Position numbers and translations under genes: made by a program
Shown: piece after piece, positions 34,801-43,870 of the stretch
How positions within the stretch are numbered: the stretch's first letter is position 1
How the letters are laid out: each line of letters starts with the position of its first letter
The notes under the pieces: generated by a model
The model's input: the letters and a program-made list of their open reading frames with translations, nothing else
The model's database searches: none
Told to the model about the DNA's origin: nothing
Assembly (NCBI GenBank): GCA_036346205.1
Contig: JARFJB010001947.1
Location: forward strand, 753,001-817,000
DNA: 64,000 bases
Source: Vesta saturnalis
Lineage: Eukaryota; Arthropoda; Insecta; Coleoptera; Lampyridae
Direction of reading: 5' to 3'

Positions 34801-34980
34801 TTAATTCTACCTATAAAGACGTATGTATAATATTTGGTTTTAATATATTAGGCTCAAACCCGAGCATGCGAACAATGCTATTTTCCTTAAGTAAATCTCA
34901 AATTTCGTTTTCTCTAATCCGACAATGTACGTCTTCCCCAAGTATCGTTCTTTCGGTGGATAGAAGTTGTAGCTAGCTCT
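34800..34980 (-). pseudogene. Penton-like (Polinton PY) capsid protein fragment
   Basis: Minus-strand reading gives NFYPPKER and, in a shifted frame, IVRMLGFEPNILKPNIIHTS. The same blocks occur in the paralogous fragment at 39360-39790 as NNFYPPIELDLEKKYIMGL and FGRLLGFESEILDPNTLHTS. These resemble the Polinton minor capsid (penton) protein. Only a fragment with frameshifts remains. Confidence 0.6.
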
Positions 34981-35009
34981 GTTACCAACTCTTTTTAAAC
35001 TGATTATTA

Positions 35010-35240
35010 TTGACATAACTGAGCAAATTTGAAGTTGCAGTGATTATTTCTATAAAAATTGTAGGCATAAGTATCCGCAAATACCATACCTTTTTACCTC
35101 ACCCTTTGTAGCAAATCCAATGCGTACCTGACCAAATTTGGCTACCTAATTTGTGGAGTACTTCTTTAAAACAATATCTGTTAATGCTCTTTCGGGTAAT
35201 CTATTCAGTTTTTTGAAAACGGTTTTATGTATAACCCACC
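35010..35240 (-). pseudogene. Adenovirus-type cysteine protease (Polinton PRO) fragment
   Basis: On the minus strand, directly after the PX C-terminus, RLPERALTDIVLKKYS matches the PRO N-terminus. SGTHWICYKG then carries the catalytic His, and after a frameshift and deletion YGICGYLCLQFL carries the catalytic Cys motif. The middle is lost. The enzyme matures virion proteins in Polintons and adenoviruses. It lies between PX and penton, in the order PX, PRO, PY. Confidence 0.7.
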
Positions 35241-35990
35241 ACCAGCAGATCTGTATGGTTTTAAATAAATTGCACCACCTTTCTTATTCACGGAGTCTAT
35301 AGCGACAGATTCAATCATGCGATTATGGCGCGATGTCTTTTGTAATTTTTTGGCGTTTTTAGCTTCATTGACTGCTTTAGCAATTCCTGTTGGTCCGCCA
35401 GCTAAAGCACCGATTGCCTATAATCCTGCGAACAACGGAATAAGAAATGGTAAAATCCCGTCTTCTTTAGATAACGGAATTACTCTAGGAATTTCAATGT
35501 TTTGTTCCCTACTAAACCTTTTACCAAACGTTTTATCGTTGAAAGCGCTGACTTTATTGTGTCTGTGAAATTTTCGTTAGGTTTAATTTTTTTAGCTATT
35601 ATTTTTCGTAAATGCATCCATCATTGCATAACGATTCCTTCTTGTTCTGATAGAATAGACATTTGCACCCCATTACTGATTTTCACTTTGCTTTCATGGT
35701 TGTACCGACTGCTAAAGCTGCACCTGATGTTACGTCTGATGATTTAATGCGTTCCCAAGCTTTTCCTTCTAAAGTTTGATCTACTTTATATCTACTTCCT
35801 AAACCTCGGTAATCTCTGTAACTGACACCATTAAGTTTGCACTGAGCACCTAATTGATTAACAGCAGGGTCAAGGCGTGCGCTTCGTTTCTCTAAATTTG
35901 TACCGGTGCCACAATACTGGTAGCCCGAAAAGTGGAATTCATCCGGAAGGTTATTGATTATGGTATTCACTAAACCACCTGCACTCTTTC
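35240..35990 (-). pseudogene. PX protein with parvovirus-type phospholipase A2 domain
   Basis: An open frame at 35970-35683 begins NTIINNLPDEFHFSGYQYCG and continues through the PLA2 fold (YCGTGTNLEKRSARLD, AQCKLNGVSYRDY, YKVDQTLEGKAW). The active-site CxxHD is CKLNG, so the catalytic His-Asp pair is gone. After frameshifts the C-terminus is readable at 35510-35260 (PRVIPLSKEDGILPFLIPLF, ALAGGPTGIAKAVNEAKNA, KKGGAIYLKPYRSAGGG), a Gly-rich hydrophobic part typical of Polinton PX. In related viruses such a domain helps capsids through membranes. A second, deleted copy is at 51225-51440. Confidence 0.8.
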
Positions 35991-36069
35991 ACTACTTATC
36001 TAGCATTGTTCACGCAGATGGATAGAGTGGGGCATTAATACCTAAATCGAGATCACAAAAACAAATCAT

Positions 36070-36690
36070 AGTTATTAATATTTCTTTATTTAGTAAATGC
36101 TATACATTAAATAAGCAGGACGATAATATAGTACTTCCACTGAGCATATATGAACTGATATTACCATTTACAACATCTTAAGGTCTTTATAAATGTCATC
36201 ACTACCATGGAATTTTTTCTTACGAAAACGACGGTAGTTAACAACTTGTATGAAATTTTCATAGAAACACATACCAAGATTGCTAGATAGAGATTCCAAA
36301 TGTTGATCACAGATAATATATACTCTTCTTCCTTTACATTTGACCAATAAATTTTATTTCATGTCTAACACCAAATTATTGCTTTGTCACAGTTGCCACA
36401 CCTCATACGTACTACTGGCATAAGGTTGAGGTGTGTACTGTATCCAGTTTCTATGTTTTGCATGATGAGCGTCGTCAGATAGTTTGTGATGAAACCAATC
36501 GATATTCCTTAGCTGCTTGTTTGTACACTTCTGATAAATCATCCTTATGTTGAAATGGTGGCCAGCCAGTGTTAGAAAAATAATGTTCACCTTGCTTCTC
36601 TTTATTTTTATTTTTACTACTACTACCATCACTATTTTGACAGCATGTTAAATGATTGCTATTCATGTTGTTACTGCAACTATGGAGGGT
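36070..36690 (-). pseudogene. Unknown Polinton 2 gene upstream of PX
   Basis: The minus strand shows a conserved but broken frame. An N-terminal Asn/Ser/Lys-rich segment starts near 36666 (MNSNHLTCCQN), followed by PFQHKDDLSEVYKQAAKEY, then KLSDDAHHAKHRNWIQYTPQ in another frame. The paralogous region 51590-52405 conserves FQHKDDLSEVCNQAANEH and YYKLSNDTHYAKHMKLDAVH, so selection once acted here. I do not recognise the family. Confidence 0.5.
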
Positions 36691-36954
36691 ATCTACATAT
36701 AACAGAAATGATTTTATTGATACTTACATTGTAATTAGATAACGACTATCCAGATCCTTATCTTAATTAACTTCCCTTAATTAAATCCTATTATCCCGCA
36801 ATTGCATTCCTGTAATGTTTAAATTCCGTCAATTGCGCACCTTTCCCACCAAAATCCAACCAAAGTTTGTAATCATTCTCCTTCCACCTAGCCCAATCCC
36901 TATAAAAACGACCGCAGTTCTAAAACAATTCACTTAACTTCACTCCATTCTCCT

Positions 36955-37205
36955 AGAGAAAACCAGACCTGATCCACTTCTCCTAGAGAAAACCAGACCT
37001 GATCCTTTCTTATAAATTGGAAAAAAACCAAACACCAGCTCCTTTTACACCTGAATCTAACTTACATACACAAACAGTACAAGTCGTCTCCTGGTGTCAA
37101 ACCTTGGGAACGATACACAAACAGTACACGTTCAGTCGCCTCCTGGTGTAAAACCTAGGGAACGATACATACACTCAAATTACACGCCGCTTCCTGGTAC
37201 CTTAA
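36955..37205 (+). repeat. Two short tandem repeats inside the LTR insertion
   Basis: TCTCCTAGAGAAAACCAGACCTGATCC occurs twice in a row at 36950-37005. A unit of about 60 bp with GTCxCCTGGTGTxAAACCTxGGGAACGATACA is repeated two to three times at about 37066-37200. Confidence 0.8.
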
Positions 37206-38597
37206 CATACAAACATCTTCACAGGTTTTAGAACCGTGCGTTTTTGTTTTGTTGTTAAACCTCCCCTACAAGCGTTACTCAAGTGACGTAGAGTAGACTT
37301 AATTCCAACCCGTTAACGGCGACAAGCCGCTGACAAACAAAAACACCATTTTCCCCAAACTCACCGGTGTAAACCGTTTAGTTCGACTTCCCCAGCTTCT
37401 AGGCGAAAGCCAAAGACGCTCCATAACCTGACTTTGTATACCCGCTACACGTTACAAAAACCCACAAACAGATATCAATTTATTTCCTGCAATTATACCA
37501 GAAAACCATTTTTATTTTCCTATTTTTTTAATTCCTGATTAAGTTTTATTATTAAATAAATTCCTGTTTAATTTACATTATCAACAAAGCCTGAATAGAG
37601 ACCAGATTTCTATAATCAATTTTGATATGATAATCAAAATTGCATTGTATTCACAAAGAAAAGTCAATGTGTAAAATTCCATTATATTAAAACACGTGCA
37701 AAAGTTTAACCATTTTAAATACAATCTTTGAGCTTTTCCGTTAATGCAAATAATTACGATTTTCACAATTAAAAGTTGTTACATTTTACTTAACGAAGCT
37801 TAATTAAGCCGAGTTAAAGAAGATTACCATCTCAGAATTTCATTTTAAGGCCCAAATAATCCCTTAATTACGAATTCAATTTTTCATTTAAAGAAGTTAA
37901 TATTCAAAAGTTATCAACTCTCAACTGTAAAGGAAAATCGACCGTATTGACTTCGATCATTTTTACGAAAGCATAACCCCTTCTTTCATATCCAGATCCA
38001 GGCCCGTAAGGCATATTGGTAAAAGATAGGATTACCCCATCATCACTAACTAAGGCCCCTAATTTAACAAGAAAGATTAAAGCAATTTGCTTTAAACACT
38101 GATAAACAACGACAGCCATTATCCGGCCGATAACGAAGTCACCTGTAATACATTTTTCTTTCATTCAAAAATTATAATTAATAATTTAAAATAATTATTC
38201 CACTGTTAATTAACAAAGAGCACTAATAAACAACCCCTGTTTATTAGAGAGCAAACGTTGGGGGTATATAAACTATTAATTCCTCTAATTACAGTACAAT
38301 TTCGAAACCTGTAGAGCGGCAACCCACCATACACCAGTGTCCAGAGTTGCCCAACCAGAGAAGCAGAAAGTGTCAAATATATATTTTTTTTAGTTAAGTT
38401 TTAAAATACAATTTTTATTTATTTTGTTTAAACCTATAAAATAAATGCCTGTTTTAAATTGAGGTTGTTGTAAACTGTGTCGAACTCACCACCAGTTTCC
38501 GAATTGAGCTAAAACATTAAAAAGGGTATACAAAATTTAAACAAATTAAAATTTTCTTTCCTATAATTCCCTTATATAAAAGGGTGTTATAGAAAAG

Positions 38598-38615
38598 TGG
38601 CGCCCAACGTGGGGC
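38598..38615 (+). promoter_or_regulatory. Retroelement primer-binding site, tRNA-Lys type
   Basis: TGGCGCCCAACGTGGGGC is complementary to the 3' end of tRNA-Lys and is a well-known minus-strand primer-binding site of LTR retroelements. It marks the right edge of an LTR. Confidence 0.85.
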
Positions 38616-38655
38616 AATTGCACTACGACTAAAGGCTGTTTAAGAAACGATTCTA

Positions 38656-39238
38656 TTTAAAGCATGCTTAACTTATATATGGTGGGGTTGTAACACTACT
38701 ATTATAAACAAAATCTTATGTTTGTACAACTGCACCAGTATTGCTTATGAACACATCCTTCGTATTTAGTAACGTTTTAAATTCATCAGTTCGCGTTTAT
38801 ATAAGAAAAATGTGTCCTTGATTTGTGTACCTATCAGAGCATGTTTCAACTTCTCCAATACTCACCTTGGCATACTTTTAGTTTAGACAACTATTTGACC
38901 TTGACTCAAATTAGTCAATATAAGAACCGTTTAACTTGATCTGATCTACCTTTTAGCACCTGTCACTCTTCTTCCGATTTTTAGATTTCTAAGCATTGTA
39001 ATATGATACCCTTGCAGGTCAACAAACTTTGACCTTGCAAATTCTATTTTAGATTTCTAAGAATTGTAATATAATATCCCTGCAGGTTAATAAATTTTGA
39101 CCTTGAAAATTATAGCAAGAAATTTAAATTTCCCTCCAAAAGTTTAACTTTAAAATTTTGAGCTTAGACTTCTCCCCACCACAAGGCTAGTCACTTTAAA
39201 CTGGTCCAGAATGGACCCTTTATATCTAATTAAACACT
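38656..39238 (-). repeat. Right TIR and subterminal region of Polinton 2
   Basis: The outer 280 bp pair with the left TIR. The whole stretch is also paralogous to 52435-53222 (shared: GGGGTTGTAxCACTACTATTA, TTATGAACACATCCTTC, TTTATATAAGAAAAATGTGTC, CAATTTAGTCGATATAAG-like block). It contains two 65-bp units and TGACCTTGA motifs at 38896, 39030 and 39098. Confidence 0.85.
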
Positions 39239-39359
39239 GAAAGAACTTAATCATACTGTAGGTAGCGGACTAAGAAAATTGTATTATTGTAAGCAAAACA
39301 GAAAATCGCAATTTTTACCACTAAAGAAAAGATAATTAAACGGTTTTAATACTTTAAGA

Positions 39360-39870
39360 GTAAGTCGAAATTTGATAATCCTTTTTGGGATGTTTTATTT
39401 TATGAAACTTAGATTTGAATATATATGCAGACGTATGCAAAGTATTTGGATCTAATATTTCAGACTCAAACCCTAACAAGCGACCAAAGCTATTTTTTCT
39501 AGTAAAATCGATCTCACACTGAAATGTATTGTTGTTTGCCCTAATGACAAAGTTTTCGGTGGGTATTTTAGGTTTATATAATCACTAATTTCATGTAACT
39601 AATATGCACAGTGTGGAATATTAATCACTCGCAAGTAAGATGGATTTGTTTATTTGTCCGTATAAATGTTTCTAATGCTGTTGCAACCGTAAAATCCAAC
39701 CAATCCCATAATGTATTTCTTCTCCAAATCTAGTTCTATGGGTGGATAGAAGTTGTTGCAAGCTGTGTCACCAACACCTTCTATACTGAATGAAAAAATT
39801 TGAGGTTGTATCGATTATTTACGTAAAAATTGTAAGCACAGGTGTCCGCAAATAATAGTATTAAATTCTT
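39360..39870 (-). pseudogene. Separate Polinton fragment: protease end and penton start
   Basis: The minus strand reads ICGHLCLQFLRK near 39860-39825 (C-terminus of the adenovirus-type protease), then ACNNFYPPIELDLEKKYIMGL (39765-39700), and later NNNTFQCEIDFTRKNSFGRL (about 39530-39470) with LGFESEILDPNTLHTS. This is the protease-penton junction, paralogous to 34800-35090 in the same orientation. It lies just outside the right TIR of element 2, so it comes from another insertion or a segmental duplication. Confidence 0.65.
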
Positions 39871-41097
39871 AATCATGGTTGTAATTATATTAAATAAATT
39901 TTACATCCCCGAAAGTAGTTAATCACATTGCTGGTCGAAGATTACCAAAACTATCATAATACCATAGAATATGTAACGTAAATAAAACTAGGACCCTTAT
40001 GGCACAAGATTGGTACACATATAACTAAGTTCTGGATTCTGCTGCTTTTCGACTCGTGTCGAATTCAAGCTTTTGGATACTCCTGTAAGAGGGAGCCAGC
40101 GTGAAAAAAATCTACTCTCTAATAGATGGCGCGTCTTCTACTTGTCAAACTTCCAAATTAAAAACTGCATTTAAAACCATTTTTTAAGCTTATAAAAATT
40201 TTAGCTTACAAACAAATATTACATATTAAATTGTAATTAAAAATTTCTGATGGCAGTGCTGGTGAATGATTGTCTACCTACAAATATGGCCAAATTTGCA
40301 ATTTAAGATTAACGCAATTGAGTGAACTTAATTTTCATTTTCATTGTTTGCTCTTTTGCTTTTACAAAGTTCTTGAAGTTTTTTATCCTTCCTTTCTTTA
40401 AAACTATATTAATGGAGGCCATATAAAAATATGAAAGCTTTTACGTTAAAAGGAATGTATATACGAGTATTAATATAAAAAAGATTTAATTTAAAAAAAA
40501 ACAAAGTAAAATTTAAAATAGTTTTGTTTCGTTGTTACACTTTCGTCAGTGTTATTTTGGACTGATTTAAACTTTTATTTTTTGTTATAACTTCATGGCG
40601 AAAAATCGTGTAATACTAATAAATCATGTTTAGTGCCCGAAGACCACAAATGAATGAAAAAGAAAAACGTGACGCAAAGTTACTAACTTATGCTAAACTA
40701 GCTAATTAAAAAATAAGCAATGGTCTATAAAAAATTTAACAAATCAATGAAAGGAAAGAAGGAACAAACAAATAGTACATTGCCCTTCGCTGCTGCCGCA
40801 CCGTCCTAATAAATCTGTAAGAAAATGCAGCAAACTCAAGATATACAATTTCTCGTACTAACAAAGAATATGTAATCAAAGAATATGCAATATACGTTAC
40901 ATATTCTTTGATGTAATGTAAACATTCTTTAGTACTAATCAAACTATAAATAGCTGCTTTAAATACACAACGGCGTAATGAATTCTTGCTGTACACTTTA
41001 GAAATCTTTTTGTATAGTCATCAATAATTTTTGATAGCCTTAAAAATCATTCCGCCGAGCTAATTCTCTTTGGTGGGGCAAAGGGAATTGTCATGTT
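39871..41097. other. Unassigned DNA with a short hairpin
   Basis: No gene supported. An inverted repeat at 40855-40936 (GTACTAACAAAGAATATGT and its imperfect complement; inner 13-bp perfect stem ATCAAAGAATATG) could fold into a hairpin of about 33-bp arms. Confidence 0.55.
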
Positions 41098-41281
41098 TTG
41101 ATACAACATGGTTTATTACACTTTCGGTTACAAAGTTTCGAAAACGATTTATTGCTAAAAATGTCGCGTAATAAGTGTGTATATATGTCAATTGCGGATT
41201 ATCAAAAACAGGCAATAGTCTTCAAGTTATACAACTTCCCTTCGGATCAAAATACGCAACAGCAATCGATACTTAACTCAG

Positions 41282-41496
41282 GTAAGTACTTATGGCATGT
41301 ATTTTTAGTGATTTTTACAAGACGCTTCTGTATATTAATGTTTATGTAAGCTATGTGTATATTTTCAGTATTGAATATCTATCGTTTTTTAACATTTTCA
41401 ACACTTTTATTGCCTTTGCTTTTATATGAAATTTTCATATTTTTATTACAAAAATTTGTAAATAAAGGCTGTTGCAATGTTAAATCGTTTTTTTAG
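41282..41496 (+). other. Intron 1 of the THAP/P-element gene, 215 bp
   Basis: Donor CAG/GTAAGTACT and acceptor TTTTTTTAG flank the segment. Joining completes a Gly codon and continues the THAP domain in frame into the CENHF motif. Confidence 0.8.
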
Positions 41497-41944
41497 GTAA
41501 TGCAAGCCTAGGGAATCTGTCACCAAAATCCCTTGCACGAAAGTTGATCTGCGAGAATCATTTTGAGAATTCGGCATTTATTATTGGCTCTAAGAAAAAA
41601 TTAACACACAATGCAGTTCCAGGAAAGTTTGACAATGAAACTTTTGAAAGCAAAATGAACAAAAAATGGACGAAAGAAGAAAAGGAATTTTCTTTAAATC
41701 TGTTCTACAAATCGCCTTCTGCCTACAGATGTTTAAGGAAATATCTTCGATTACCCGGGGAGTACAATTAGACGGTGGATAGCACTTTCTAATTGTTTCC
41801 CCGGATTTGATAAAGAAATGATTAAGCAGATAAGGACGAAAGTTTCATCGATGACAGCAGATGAAAAAGAATGTATTTTGATCTTCTATGAAGTTAGTTT
41901 AAAGAAGGGATTGCAGTACGTATCATCAATGGATATAATTGAAG

Positions 41945-41997
41945 GTAAGTGACAAAAAATAAAAAAATAAACACACCTAAAGATCCGATCATTACAG
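41945..41997 (+). other. Intron 2 of the THAP/P-element gene, 53 bp
   Basis: Donor GAAG/GTAAGTGAC and acceptor ATTACAG/GA. Splicing joins DIIEG to IEDLGHHG in frame; unspliced reading hits stops at once. Confidence 0.8.
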
Positions 41998-43480
41998 GAA
42001 TTGAAGATCTCGGACATCATGGAAGGTCATTTGAAGTTGCGAAAATGGCGATGGTGTTTATGATTTGAGGTTTGTACAGACAATGGAAAATACCTTTCAA
42101 TTATTTTATCTCTAAAAGCGGAATAAAACACGTTTTATTGAAACAATTAATTATCAAATGCCTAGAAAATATTTCAGAGATAGGTTTGGCTCCTAAAGTA
42201 ATGTGTGTGACCAAGGGTAAAGCAATCAAAGCGCTTTCAAAAATTTGGGGATATCAAAAGATAAACCGTTTTTTTATATTGGTTCGAACAAAATTTTCGG
42301 AATATTTGATGCTCCACATTTATTTAAAAATATAAGAAATAATTTGCTTAACGGTTCATATTCAATTCACGATAAAGAAATAAGTTTAGATATTTTAAAG
42401 AAAGTTTTTGCAACAGACCAAAAACGTGAAACTGCTCGTGCGTTACCTAAATTAACAATAGTTCATTTAAATCCAAACGCTTTTCAAAAAATATCATATC
42501 GACTTTCTTTACAAGTTTTAAGTCATTCATCCGCTGCCGCAATCCGGACATGCATTTTAATAAATCAATTACTGGACACAAGAGCACAGTCAACTGCAGA
42601 TTTTTTTGATGACATGGATAAAACTTTCGATTGTCTAAATAGCCATAGTTTATTTAGTAGAAACCCAGAGTAATATCAGAAAAAACGCCTCACGTAATGC
42701 ATAGGTTAATAGAAACTAAAAATATCATGGAAAATTTATTTAAAATATCTCATAGTAACAACATTTCTTGACTAGACTGTTTCGATGGCTTAATTATCGC
42801 AATTAATGCGATCTTAGGTCTTTATGATCAAGAAAGATCACGAGGAATGCAGTATTTAATAACTTCAATATTAAACGAGGACGTCATCGAACATTTATTT
42901 TGAGTATTCAAAAGTAGAGGTGGGTGTAATGCAAACCCCACAGTAAATACGTTTAGAAAAATATTCCTTCAACTTCAAATTGTGAACAAGATTCCGATAA
43001 TTTTTTAGACATCTATGTATAATAGTACTCCTTGAAGATAATTTTGAATTTAATTTAACTGACGTTTCAATATCCTTAGAAGAATCTTCTATTACTTATG
43101 TCGCTGGGTACATTGTATTTAAGTGTTTAAAAAAATTCAAATGTGACTGCAGTAAACATACTTTACAAAAATCTAATCAAATATTTCTTGACAATCCAAA
43201 ACAAATATTCTTAGCTCAAAAAAATTACAGTTTCGGAATGTTTACATTTGAAAAACCATTCTGATTAATTAGCTAATATTATAAACGTAACTCTTCAAAT
43301 TTTTAAAAGAATGTTAAAAAAATGTTTTTCACATTTTGTTAAAAAGAATTAACAAAAAAATGCTTACAAGCAATTGAAACTGATATTCCTCTTGATTGGT
43401 CTTTCATTTGTCAAATATACAAACGGTTTTTAGTGGATTACTTATTAATTATTAGGATTCGTAAAGAGTGTAAATAGTTA

Positions 43481-43870
43481 TCAAATTGAAAAAATATTAG
43501 TGTTGAACCTAGTCAAAAATTAAAAAAATGTACGAACACTTAATTTTTTTTCTATATGTAACCCCAATTTTTTGAAAGTGCAAACAAATTCTCAGTATCA
43601 AAATATTTTATTATAATTTCAATAATTTTTTCGTTGTTCTTCCATTGTGCCTCAGAAAACTAAACAAATGTATTAAACTTTTTGTTCATTGTTCCTTTTT
43701 TGGGATTATTGTTTATTTATTATAATTTATTTATTTAAAAAAACATAACAAAATTTATAGTAACATCAATAACTTAAACAGGTAATTAAAGAAAGAATAT
43801 TTCGTCCATTTTAGATGAAGTAGGAACAGTCTCCATTATACAAGCAGCGTTTCCACGCTGGATAGCCAAA
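43481..43870. other. Unassigned AT-rich DNA
   Basis: Nothing recognised between the P-element relic and the 3' end of the minus-strand retroelement. Confidence 0.45.

Larger units (their letters stand above)
36765..38655 (+). mobile_element. LTR-type insertion with primer-binding site
   Basis: Comparison with the paralogous Polinton 3 region, which is continuous at about 52410-52440, shows that this 1.9 kb was inserted. The right part looks like an LTR: TATATAAAC near 38265, AATAAA near 38440, then a tRNA-Lys primer-binding site at 38598-38615. Only about 40 bp of internal sequence follow, and no gag or pol. It is thus an LTR plus leader, not a clean solo LTR. The left boundary is approximate. 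Confidence 0.65.
30487..39238. mobile_element. Polinton/Maverick-type element 2 (decayed)
   Basis: Inverted terminal repeats (30487-30765 and about 38960-39238) bracket remnants of a polymerase on the plus strand and, on the minus strand, an unknown gene, a PX/PLA2 protein, a protease and a penton-like protein. Those are hallmark virion genes of Polintons and adintoviruses. About 1.9 kb of the interior is an LTR-type insertion. Polymerase type and TIR sequence differ from element 1, so this is a separate lineage. Confidence 0.85.
41161..43480 (+). pseudogene. P-element/THAP9-type transposase (decayed, with introns)
   Basis: The start at 41161 opens a THAP-like domain: after splicing, KLICENHFENSAFI and KKLTHNAVP match the C-x2-H and AVP(x) parts, though the second zinc Cys near the N-terminus is missing. 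WTKEEKEFSLNLFYKSPSAYRCLRKYLRLP and RRWIALSNCFPGFD follow, separated by a frameshift at about 41768. The catalytic region has IFGIFDAPHLFKNIRNNLLNG (42292-42354), and the C-terminal part has YLITSILNEDVIEHLF and SITYVAGYIVFKCLKKFKC (to about 43260), then IPLDWSFICQIYKRFLVDYLL. GT-AG introns are at 41282-41496 and 41945-41997. Several stops. No TIRs identified. Confidence 0.85.

Noticed and set aside
34800..34976. C-terminal half of the plus-strand 139-codon frame as protein
   Set aside because: The opposite strand carries penton-like blocks that recur in the 39.4-kb paralogue, so the plus frame here is antisense.
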